The position numbers and the translations under genes were made by a program. The notes beneath the pieces are model-generated. The model did not search any database, had not been told where the DNA came from, and worked only from the letters and a program-made list of their open reading frames with translations. From JAICND01 sp035281425 (GTDB lineage Bacteria; Actinomycetota; Acidimicrobiia; Spongiisociales; ZC4RG35): a stretch of 10,285 nt of DNA. The stretch spans positions 1-10,285 of the forward strand of contig DATEDX010000188.1 of NCBI GenBank assembly GCA_035281425.1, written 5' to 3'. Of this stretch, positions 1-6,068 are shown piece after piece (the first letter of the stretch is position 1; each line of letters begins with the position of its first letter).

Positions 1-2
1 CT

Positions 3-245
3 GGTGACGGTGAGGATCACCTCTTCCCCCGCCTCGGCCAAGTCCCATCTGGCAAAGCTGCAACATTGTCCTTCCGCCTCCACCAGGCGCATTAGCTCAT
101 CCTCGGCTGTGGCTGAGAATCGAATCGTGAGCATCTGGTCGGATTGCTCCACTCCGAGCACCAAGCCGGCCAGGCCAGCCCATTCCTCGGCACGCGAGCG
201 GGTCTCGCCGGCATCGAGGGAACAAGCAATGGGCACCAGTCTCAT
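3..245 (-). CDS. Small Cys-Cys motif protein, 3' end outside window
   Basis: Eighty-one codons are visible from an ATG at 245; the gene runs off the window edge. The start overlaps the stop of the upstream membrane-protein gene as ATGA (242-245), which fixes the frame and implies translational coupling. The visible protein begins MRLVPIACSLDAGE and has an acidic, helical-looking middle, then EGQCCSF with adjacent cysteines at residues 61-62, followed by a strand-like stretch (EEVILTVT). From memory, short proteins with a CC-x-F motif before an amphipathic strand occur near mercury or other heavy-metal resistance genes and in some MerR-type regulators. A thiol or metal-binding role is therefore a reasonable inference, but no function is shown here. 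It is the third gene of the minus-strand operon headed by the phosphoesterase. Confidence 0.72.
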   Translation of the reverse strand, partial: MRLVPIACSLDAGETRSRAEEWAGLAGLVLGVEQSDQMLTIRFSATAEDELMRLVEAEGQCCSFARWDLAEAGEEVILTVT

Positions 246-511
246 GGGCCGATTGTGCCACGTCGAGCCCACCGGTAGAGGAGAGCACCGGCGGCGAGGC
301 CAGCCAGTTTGCCTACCAGCCCGGCAGCGAACACCACCGCCAGCCCCCACCAGAGCTTGCTCCATCCATCGGGGGTGAGAAGGGGCGGCGCCAGCAGGAG
401 GAAGATGGGGTAGCCGATCATGGCGGCGGTGAGCATGAAGGCCGAGGACTTACATCCGCAGAAGCTGCGGTAGCGGACCAGCCGGGCCTCGCGATCCACC
501 GTGGCCGTCAT
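242..511 (-). CDS. Small two-helix membrane protein with CGC motif
   Basis: An 89-residue protein. The N-terminal 17 residues are charged, then CGCK at residues 18-21 sits immediately before the first hydrophobic helix (about 24-45). A second helix follows (about 54-80), and the C-terminus is basic (RWARRG). The arrangement predicts an integral membrane protein with a thiol pair at the membrane surface. It overlaps the upstream phosphoesterase stop (508-511, ATGA) and the downstream Cys-Cys gene start (242-245, ATGA), so all three are probably translated as a coupled set. I do not recognise the family. A Cys pair before a helix recalls small metal or mercury transport proteins, but it is too short and generic to assign. 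Coding status is supported by the overlaps on both sides and by the clear hydrophobic pattern. Confidence 0.75.
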   Translation of the reverse strand: MTATVDREARLVRYRSFCGCKSSAFMLTAAMIGYPIFLLLAPPLLTPDGWSKLWWGLAVVFAAGLVGKLAGLAAGALLYRWARRGTIGP

Positions 512-2613
512 CGCTCTTGCTCGATCTTGACCAGGCGGGTGTAGCCCCGGTGGCTGGTCTCTCCCCGTTGGGCTCGCCAGCGACGGATGGTCTCGCGGCC
601 GGCGAGGACGAAGCCGCGGGCATCCATCTCCGATTGGATGGCCTTCATCTCATCCAACACCTGGAGGCGCCCGTGGGCATCCCACTGGCGCAGACTCCCG
701 ATGCGGGCCCGGGCGGCGAGATTGACCGCTTGGCGAAGGGGAGGGTCGAGCTCCTCGAACCTGACCGGTTCCCCTCTTAGCTCCTCGCCAGTGGCTTCTA
801 CTTGGGGATCACTCTCACAACGCCAGCCGGAGACGGCCGGGTCGGGAAGCACCGGGGGAGCGTCGTCGCGGGGAGTCTCCCGGCTGAGCAGGTGGAGAAC
901 GTCGCTGGCCTGGGCGTCACGGTTGGTCATCGAGGTCAGGCCGAAGAGCCGCTCCACCGTGGCGGGAATAGAGGCGTGGTCGTATTGGGTGTGATCGATC
1001 ATCCCCCGCTCGATCAGGGGCGAAACCACAACCGCCGGCACCCGAGCTCCCAGTTGGGTGAAGTCGAACCCGTGGGTGTTGTTGTCGGGATCGCCCGGAG
1101 GGTCACCGGGAGCCACCGCCGCCGGTGGCGACACATGGTCGTAGAAACCGCCATGTTCGTCCCAGGTGATGATCAACACGCTTCTCTCCCAATGGGGCGA
1201 GTTGCGGATCGACTCGTAGACCTCCTTGATGAGCCGCTCTCCCCGGGTGACATCGTCCAGGGGGTGTTGAGAGGTGCCGCAGGTGTAGTCCTCGGGGGTG
1301 CCGGGAAGGATGTTGCCGTAGTGCGGCTCGATGAAGGTGAAGACGGCGTCGTAGCCCTCATCGGCGACATCGGTGGCGAAGTCGTCCATATCGTCGAAGC
1401 GGTCGGCAATGCGGTTGACGGTCATTCCCGCCAAGGCAAATGAGACCGGTAGCTCGTCTCCGTGATACACCTTCCAGGGAAGGCACTTGGCGTCGAGCAG
1501 GTCGTAGATGGTGCCGTTGTAGAACCGATAGCCGTCGAGGGCGGTGTTGATCACCAGCTCCAGGGTCTCCGGGCTGTCGTCGAGACCAGCCGAGCTGGCG
1601 GCGGCGGCGAAAAACCGGTTGGGCCAGGTGGGCCCCGGCATCGATGAAAACCAGCGGTCGCACACCGCGAACTCCCGGGCGAGGGTGGTGATCACCCGCA
1701 CTTGTTCGGGGTCGAAGCAGGCCATGATGCTCTTGGGGTCGACCGAGCCCCGCTCCCGATGGGTGGCGATGAATCCCGACATGTCGGGGTTGGGATAGCC
1801 GAGCGCCGGGTCGTAGACGGCGCCGGCCCCTGCCATCTGCTTGACGACGTGCTCAAACTCGTGTCCGGGGTCTTCGTCCATCGTTCCTTCGATCTTGAAG
1901 GGGGCAGGGGTGAACACCGGCACCACCTGACCGTCGGCCGGGTCGGTGTTGGTGTGGGTGGCGGGGTCGGCGCCGTCGGCGGCGACGGTGGCTCCGGTGA
2001 TGGCATCGGTGCCGCGGAGAGCGGCGAAACCCAACATGTGGTCGTAAGAACGGTTCTCCAACATGAGGACGAAGACGTGCTCGACACGTCGAGGCTCAGG
2101 CTTCTCGCCACCCAAGAGCCTCCCGATGTCAACGATGAGGTCCTGGAAGAAGCAGCGGATCCGGTCGACGATCCAGCAGATGGTGCGGATCACCCATCCC
2201 CAGACCACGCACACCACCCGCAGCAGCCAGAAGAAGACAGTGCAAATGACTTTGACCAGCCATTCCCAGGCCTTGCAGACCCATTTGACAACGGTGGTCC
2301 AGGCCTGGCATACCCAATTGGCTACCCAGTACCAGCCGATGCAGACCCAGGTGACGATGGTGACGATCACCGAGCAGAAGAACTTGCAGGGCTGCCAGTC
2401 GCAGCACTTCTCCTCGGTGCGCTTCTCCCACCCTTTGCATTGGTTCTCGCCCTCGTCGCGCCACTCGGTGCATTCCTGCGAGGTTTGCTGGGCCCACTCG
2501 ACACATTCCTGTGAGGCCTGGGTGACCCACTTCTTGCACTCGCGGGTGGCCTCGACCGCCCACAGCTTGCAGCGAATCACCGACCGGTCGACCCACTGAA
2601 TGCACTTCAACAT
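508..2613 (-). CDS. Membrane-anchored phosphoesterase (PF04185 type) with 11-residue C-x-x-W repeat N-terminus
   Basis: A 701-residue protein with two parts. Residues about 177-600 are a phosphoesterase of the bacterial phospholipase C/acid phosphatase superfamily, which cleaves phosphate esters. Visible family motifs are ENRSYDH (186-192), MPGPTWPNRF (325-334), WDEHGGFYDH (484-493) and HTQYDH (541-546). All look intact, so it is probably catalytically competent; the substrate is unknown. Family members are usually secreted with a Tat or Sec signal. Here residues 1-156 instead form 14 repeats of 11 residues, each with Cys followed three residues later by Trp in most cases. They are charged up to about residue 75 and hydrophobic from about 76 to 156, so this region probably anchors the enzyme to the membrane. 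The C-terminal about 100 residues are charged and helical. The ATG at 2613 follows a strong purine-rich ribosome site (GGGGAGGGG at 2617-2625). It is the first gene of a three-gene overlapping operon and is divergent from the ECF sigma gene. Confidence 0.93.
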   Translation of the reverse strand: MLKCIQWVDRSVIRCKLWAVEATRECKKWVTQASQECVEWAQQTSQECTEWRDEGENQCKGWEKRTEEKCCDWQPCKFFCSVIVTIVTWVCIGWYWVANWVCQAWTTVVKWVCKAWEWLVKVICTVFFWLLRVVCVVWGWVIRTICWIVDRIRCFFQDLIVDIGRLLGGEKPEPRRVEHVFVLMLENRSYDHMLGFAALRGTDAITGATVAADGADPATHTNTDPADGQVVPVFTPAPFKIEGTMDEDPGHEFEHVVKQMAGAGAVYDPALGYPNPDMSGFIATHRERGSVDPKSIMACFDPEQVRVITTLAREFAVCDRWFSSMPGPTWPNRFFAAAASSAGLDDSPETLELVINTALDGYRFYNGTIYDLLDAKCLPWKVYHGDELPVSFALAGMTVNRIADRFDDMDDFATDVADEGYDAVFTFIEPHYGNILPGTPEDYTCGTSQHPLDDVTRGERLIKEVYESIRNSPHWERSVLIITWDEHGGFYDHVSPPAAVAPGDPPGDPDNNTHGFDFTQLGARVPAVVVSPLIERGMIDHTQYDHASIPATVERLFGLTSMTNRDAQASDVLHLLSRETPRDDAPPVLPDPAVSGWRCESDPQVEATGEELRGEPVRFEELDPPLRQAVNLAARARIGSLRQWDAHGRLQVLDEMKAIQSEMDARGFVLAGRETIRRWRAQRGETSHRGYTRLVKIEQER
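2167..2604 (-). repeat. Fourteen 33-bp coding units encoding C-x-x-W hendecads
   Basis: This lies inside the phosphoesterase gene. Cysteines occur at residues 4, 15, 26, 37, 48, 59 and 70, then at 80, 91, 102, 113, 124, 135 and 146, so the spacing is 11 except for one spacing of 10. Trp is at Cys+3 in all of the first seven units. In the second seven it is at 94, 105, 116 and 138, with Phe at 127. The hydrophobic units often read W-V-C-x-A-W with a further Trp two residues later. Three helical turns take about 11 residues, so Cys and Trp fall on one helix face, as in hendecad coiled coils. At the DNA level only neighbouring units remain visibly similar (2461-2493 and 2494-2526 match at 23 of 33 positions by eye count), so the array is old and held by protein-level selection. 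Confidence 0.93.
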
Positions 2614-2682
2614 CGTCCCCTCCCCTCACCAGAACGATCGAACCCCCGCCCCACACCGGACATCGTCTGGTCGGCACAAGTG

Positions 2683-2695
2683 AACTTACCAAGTT
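2683..2695. promoter_or_regulatory. Small inverted repeat in divergent intergenic region
   Basis: AACTT-ACC-AAGTT lies in the 138-bp gap between the divergent phosphoesterase and sigma-factor genes. This gap must hold the promoters of both units. I could not identify convincing -35/-10 pairs for either. The repeat is a possible operator or part of a promoter, but 5-bp arms can arise by chance. Confidence 0.3.
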
Positions 2696-2751
2696 AGGGG
2701 AGGAGTAGCTTCCCCGAATGAAGCCCCCGGGGTGTCGGGATTTCTGAGCGG

Positions 2752-3348
2752 GTGGACAACAAGACGGCGATGGATCAGCCCAAGCAGCCGATGGTGGAGG
2801 CCGCCAACGTCATGCTGGCCGATCTTTTCCGGTCCCATCATGCTCAACTGCTGGCTTACTGCGCCCGCCGGATTGGTCGGGATGAGGCGGAAGATGCCGC
2901 TGCCGAGGTATTCGCTATTGCCACCCGGCGCCAGGCCGAGATCACCTCGGAGACTGCCCTGGCCTGGCTATATGGAGTGGCGAGAGGAGTGGTGGCCAAC
3001 CGGTACCGGAGCCATGCTCGCCAGACGCGTCTGCTGGGGAGATTGGGTGGTTTGGTGCCGGGAGAAAGGCTGCGACCAGTGGAGGAGCCCGATGAGGTGA
3101 TAGTGCGTAAGGAAGACGATCGGGCAATCCTCGAAGCCTTGACGCAGCTGAGGTCATTCGACCGCGAGGTTCTGATGCTGGCGGCGTGGGAAGGTCTAAG
3201 TTCACCCAGAATCGCCCAGGTCTTAGGCATCACCGGAGATGCGGCCGAGCAGCGGCTGCGTCGGGCCAAGCGGCGCCTCGCTCAGGTTCTCATGACCTCA
3301 GCCAGCCGGGTCAGCTCGTACCACGTCACCGGAGGTGGAACCCCATGA
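2752..3348 (+). CDS. ECF (extracytoplasmic function) RNA polymerase sigma factor
   Basis: A 198-residue protein with the two-domain layout of ECF sigma factors, which direct RNA polymerase to specific promoters in response to envelope or other signals. Region 2 is about residues 22-88 (LFRSHHAQLLAYCARRIG, the acidic DEAEDAAAEVF stretch, and TALAWLYGVARGVVANRYRS). Region 4 is about residues 126-178, a helix-turn-helix containing LRSFDREVLMLAAWEGLS and GDAAEQRLRRAKRRL. No regions 1 or 3 are present, and the length is normal for the group. The start is uncertain: GTG at 2752 gives the full length, but ATG at 2770 is in frame six codons later, and neither has a strong ribosome site. Its stop overlaps the next gene's ATG (3345-3348), the usual arrangement with a cognate regulator. 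Its targets are unknown; the divergent phosphoesterase operon is an obvious candidate by position only. Confidence 0.9.
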   Translation: MDNKTAMDQPKQPMVEAANVMLADLFRSHHAQLLAYCARRIGRDEAEDAAAEVFAIATRRQAEITSETALAWLYGVARGVVANRYRSHARQTRLLGRLGGLVPGERLRPVEEPDEVIVRKEDDRAILEALTQLRSFDREVLMLAAWEGLSSPRIAQVLGITGDAAEQRLRRAKRRLAQVLMTSASRVSSYHVTGGGTP

Positions 3349-4169
3349 CCAAGCCCGACACCGCCTTCGAATGGCTGCGGCGGGCCAATCCCGAACCGGA
3401 TCCCGATGCGCTGCTGGCCTTGCTCGATGACCCTGCACCATCGGCGCCGTGGCTGCAAGACAGTGTCAGTCGCCCAAGGGTCATGCCACCGACCAGACAA
3501 AGGCAGCTGGGTTGGGTCGCCGCCCTTACCGTTTTCATCGTCGGATTAGTGCTTGGGGCCGGCTTGCTCGCGATCACGAACCGAACGGGCCCGGTCGGCT
3601 GGCTTCGTTTGGCCCCCGTTGAGGTAGCCGAGAGTTACCTCCAAGCCCTCAATACCTGGGATACGGAAGCTGCCAAGAATTTGGTCGCGGCCGACGCTCG
3701 CCTGATGGACCCCTATTGGACTGCGGACGCCATGGCTGGAGTTCCCTGGCTTGCGGACCTTGCTGCGCTCTTCGATTACCACCGGATCATCGAGATGCGC
3801 TACAACGCGTCCGATTGTCAAGAATTAGGACGCGACGAGCCGGTGCTCGTCGTCTGTGAATATCAAGCAGATAGCGTCTTTCAACAGGTGGCGGGGGCAC
3901 CACCGCTACCAGGCAGGTTCTTCTTCAGCGTTGCGGACGGAGTCATTGTCACCGGGTCCGACAACTTCCCCATCATCGAATATGCGGCCTCCTGGAACAA
4001 ATGGCGACGATGGCTGGCGGATAATCATCCCGAGGACTACGAGCTTCTGGCGGGAGCTCCCACCGGTGAAGCCCTCCAGTTCTGGCGATCGAGGCCGTCG
4101 GCTGAGGAATTGACCCCGGAATGGCTCGCCTTGCTGGAGGAGCGGATCGCCGAATACGCCAGCAAGTAA
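3345..4169 (+). CDS. Single-pass membrane protein co-transcribed with ECF sigma; candidate sigma regulator
   Basis: A 274-residue protein. It has a cytoplasmic N-terminus of about 54 residues including the acidic ANPEPDPDALLALLDD stretch, one transmembrane helix (about 55-77), and an extracytoplasmic domain of about 195 residues. The outer domain begins VEVAESYLQALNTWDTEAAKNLVAADARLMDP, which resembles the opening helices of NTF2/SnoaL-like folds; that fold is an inference. The ATG overlaps the sigma stop (ATGA) and is preceded by an excellent ribosome site, GGAGGTGG at 3331-3338, so strong translation is expected. The topology (short cytoplasmic tail, one helix, outer sensor) fits an anti-sigma factor that ties sigma release to an external signal. 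However, the zinc-binding H-x3-C-x2-C motif of ZAS anti-sigmas is absent, so the role is not proven. Confidence 0.85.
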   Translation: MTKPDTAFEWLRRANPEPDPDALLALLDDPAPSAPWLQDSVSRPRVMPPTRQRQLGWVAALTVFIVGLVLGAGLLAITNRTGPVGWLRLAPVEVAESYLQALNTWDTEAAKNLVAADARLMDPYWTADAMAGVPWLADLAALFDYHRIIEMRYNASDCQELGRDEPVLVVCEYQADSVFQQVAGAPPLPGRFFFSVADGVIVTGSDNFPIIEYAASWNKWRRWLADNHPEDYELLAGAPTGEALQFWRSRPSAEELTPEWLALLEERIAEYASK

Positions 4170-4190
4170 AGAAGACGGAACAGCTTGCTC

Positions 4191-4209
4191 AGGGGGTCGC
4201 AATCCCCCT
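4191..4209 (+). terminator. Possible hairpin terminator after sigma operon
   Basis: AGGGGG and CCCCCT pair around a 7-nt loop shortly after the stop at 4169. No T-tract follows, so if it terminates transcription it is not a canonical intrinsic terminator. It could equally be part of the repeat cluster. Confidence 0.3.
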
Positions 4210-4235
4210 CCGCACTCCGGGGCACCCCCCCGAAG

Positions 4236-4296
4236 CCCCTCCGTCGCTTTCGGCGCCACCAGCCCCAGGACCCCCTCCGTCGCCTTCGGCGCCACC
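4236..4296 (+). repeat. 25-bp direct repeat, two copies
   Basis: The copies lie at 4236-4260 and 4272-4296. Both read CCCCTCCGTCGC, then C or T, then TTCGGCGCCACC, a single difference in 25 bases, separated by 11 bp. Each contains the palindrome GGCGCC. A diverged relative (ACGTCGCTTCGCTCC, 4304-4318) follows. The pattern looks like a dispersed repeat family rather than an operator array. Confidence 0.75.
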
Positions 4297-4357
4297 TCCC
4301 CCAACGTCGCTTCGCTCCTGGGGGAGGAAGGGCTCGCTTCGCTCGCTGGGGGAGTGA

Positions 4358-4390
4358 GTCTCCCGTCTTCCGTCTCCCGTCTCCCGTCTC
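4358..4390 (+). repeat. 7-bp tandem repeat (GTCTCCC)n
   Basis: Units at 4358, 4365 (GTCTTCC, one change), 4372 and 4379, then a partial unit at 4386-4390. It is a microsatellite-like tract about 20 bp upstream of the GTPase ribosome site. A copy-number change would alter promoter or leader spacing but not the reading frame, because the start codon lies downstream. Confidence 0.85.
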
Positions 4391-4430
4391 ATCGGCACGT
4401 GCAACCGGGCGAAGGAGGTACCTTGGCGGC

Positions 4431-6068
4431 TTGAGGCAGGCACTTGAACAGCTAGCGGCGGCGCTCGCCCGGAGGGCCGAAACCGCACCCGACCACACTC
4501 GGAAAGAACGGGCCCAACAGCTCCTTCATCACGTTAAGGACTACCTGATCCCTCGGGCCGCCGATGCCACGGCTCCATTGGTGGTAGTTGTGCTCGGCTC
4601 CACTGGAGTCGGAAAGTCGAGCCTGTTCAACGCCATTGCCGGTCGAGCGGTGTCAGAGTCAGGGTTGCTCCGTCCCACCACCCGGCGCCCGGTGGCCCTG
4701 GTCCACCCAGCCGACGCCGCTTTGGTCTCCTTGCCGGCGGTCGACCTGCGGGTCGACTCCTCCCTCGAACGAGGGTTGGTCATTGTCGATGCTCCCGACT
4801 TCGACAGTGTCGAACGCAGCAACCGCCAGCAGGCCATCGACTTGCTGGAGGCGGCCGATCTGGTCATCTTCGTCACCACCGTCACTCGGTACGCCGACCA
4901 GGTCCCTTGGGACATCCTGGCCCGGACCAACCAGCGGGGCCTACCGCTGCTGGCCGTGATCAACCGCATGCCCCACGATCCTGCCGAGGCGGAAACAGTG
5001 ATGGCGGATTACCGGGCCATGATCGAACGAGGGGAGCTTGACCGCCAAGGGGCCTTCGGAGAACTGGAGGTGGTGGCGGTGCCGGAAGGGGCTCTCGACC
5101 GGACCATCGACGGGATCCAAGCCGAGGCGGTGGCGCCCATCCTCGATGCCGTCGAGCGGCTCCGGCGGGGAGAGGATGAACGCCGCTCACTGGCTCGCCG
5201 GAGCTTGGCAAACGCCTTGGCGGGGCTTCCCGCCGCGGTGGAGAAGATCGCCGCAGAGACCGAGCGAGACCAGGAGGTGGTGGTCCGTCTGCGGAGAGCG
5301 CTGGAAGAGAATTTCGTCCGGGCTCGGCGGGACCTGGCCCGCGAGCTCGACCAGGGCACCTTCCTCCGCCGGGAGGTGCTGGCCCAATGGCTCGACTTCG
5401 TCAATGCCGGCCCGGTGGCCCGTTTTCTCTCCGAAGGGGTGGGAAGGGTTGCCGCCTCCCTGCGCAGCCTCCTTCGACCTGCCCCGCCCGCGCCCCCGGT
5501 GCGAGAAGCCGCCTTCACCGATCTGGTCACCTCCGTGGTCCGCCATGCCGACTCCGCCGCCTCCGCTACCGCTACCGCCTGGATGGAGGAGGCGCCGGGA
5601 GCGGCGGCCCTGGCGGATCGCGCGGAGCTATGGGGCGCCTCACCGGAACTGTCGGGAAGGCTCCACCATCAATTGGGCGAGTGGGTGGAGGAGATCGGAG
5701 ACCAAATCCGGGAGTTGGGCGCAGCCCGCAAGGGCCGGGCCCAAGCCGCCTCGCTGGGCCTCAATGCCCTCGCCACCAGTGCCATCCTCGCCGTTTTTGT
5801 TCACACCGGCGGGCTCACCGGAGCCGAGATCGGGATCGGAGCTGCCACGGCCGTGCTCAACCAGAAACTCCTGGAGGCGATTTTCGGCGAGGGCAACGTC
5901 TCCGGATTCGTCTCCCGGGCCAGATCCCGATTGGACCTGATCCTCGACCAGGAATTGGCGGCGGAGCAAGAACGCTTCACGGAGGCTCTGGGAGAGCGGG
6001 CCGATCCTGACCTGGCCCGGCAGCTGCGAGCCGCGGTCCAAGCCGTCGGTGAGGAGCCGATGTCATGA
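4431..6068 (+). CDS. Dynamin-like GTPase, first of tandem pair
   Basis: A 545-residue protein if started at TTG 4431, with the ribosome site GAAGGAGG at 4411-4418. No ATG or GTG start lies in frame nearby, and the upstream in-frame extension is low-complexity repeat sequence. The GTPase domain shows a P-loop GSTGVGKSS (56-64), switch motif RPTT (81-84), and G3 region DAPDFDS (120-126). The G4 site, normally NKxD, reads NRMP (178-181). The rest is mostly charged helix, as in dynamin stalks. A glycine/alanine-rich hydrophobic stretch (about 435-485) could insert into or touch the membrane. Bacterial dynamin-like proteins often come in adjacent pairs and remodel or protect membranes; that role is inferred. 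Its stop overlaps the second GTPase start by ATGA (6065-6068). The altered G4 motif suggests weakened guanine specificity or a regulatory role in a heteromeric pair. Confidence 0.85.
   Translation: MRQALEQLAAALARRAETAPDHTRKERAQQLLHHVKDYLIPRAADATAPLVVVVLGSTGVGKSSLFNAIAGRAVSESGLLRPTTRRPVALVHPADAALVSLPAVDLRVDSSLERGLVIVDAPDFDSVERSNRQQAIDLLEAADLVIFVTTVTRYADQVPWDILARTNQRGLPLLAVINRMPHDPAEAETVMADYRAMIERGELDRQGAFGELEVVAVPEGALDRTIDGIQAEAVAPILDAVERLRRGEDERRSLARRSLANALAGLPAAVEKIAAETERDQEVVVRLRRALEENFVRARRDLARELDQGTFLRREVLAQWLDFVNAGPVARFLSEGVGRVAASLRSLLRPAPPAPPVREAAFTDLVTSVVRHADSAASATATAWMEEAPGAAALADRAELWGASPELSGRLHHQLGEWVEEIGDQIRELGAARKGRAQAASLGLNALATSAILAVFVHTGGLTGAEIGIGAATAVLNQKLLEAIFGEGNVSGFVSRARSRLDLILDQELAAEQERFTEALGERADPDLARQLRAAVQAVGEEPMS

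Larger units (their letters stand above)
4170..4430. repeat. Repeat-rich non-coding spacer
   Basis: A 261-bp gap between the sigma-associated gene and the GTPase operon. It holds a 6-bp stem with 7-nt loop (4191-4209, AGGGGG/CCCCCT) 21 nt after the preceding stop. It also holds a 25-bp direct repeat at 4236-4260 and 4272-4296 (one mismatch, 36-bp period), a 9-bp perfect inverted repeat at 4295-4303 and 4319-4327, two related TCGCTTCGCTC-containing units ending in GGGGGAG, and a 7-bp tandem repeat (4358-4390). An open frame runs through it in the GTPase reading frame, but its conceptual protein is Pro/Arg/Ser-rich low complexity, so I treat it as non-coding. It presumably includes the GTPase promoter and perhaps a terminator for the sigma operon; I see no clear -10/-35 or U-tract. 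Confidence 0.7.

Noticed and set aside
4..378. Plus-strand open frame of 124 codons at the left edge
   Set aside because: It is opposite two minus-strand genes linked by ATGA overlaps; its protein is Ser/Arg/Pro-rich and looks like a shadow.
1702..2599. Long plus-strand open frames (270 and 178 codons) opposite the phosphoesterase N-terminus
   Set aside because: They are antisense shadows. The minus strand has intact family motifs and the exact 11-residue periodicity; the plus-strand proteins show no recognisable pattern beyond the mirrored repeat.
2167..2604. 33-bp periodicity as a CRISPR or DNA-level satellite array
   Set aside because: The period equals 11 codons, the units vary freely except at Cys and Trp codons, and there are no unique spacers between identical repeats.
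4358..4390. Tandem 7-bp tract as a phase-variation switch of the GTPase frame
   Set aside because: The tract lies upstream of the best start codon, so unit changes would not shift the frame; an effect on leader or promoter spacing remains possible.
4185..4430. N-terminal extension of the first GTPase from an ATG at 4185
   Set aside because: The extension would be Pro/Arg/Ser low complexity translated from nucleotide repeats; TTG 4431 has a ribosome site and starts at a normal family N-terminus.
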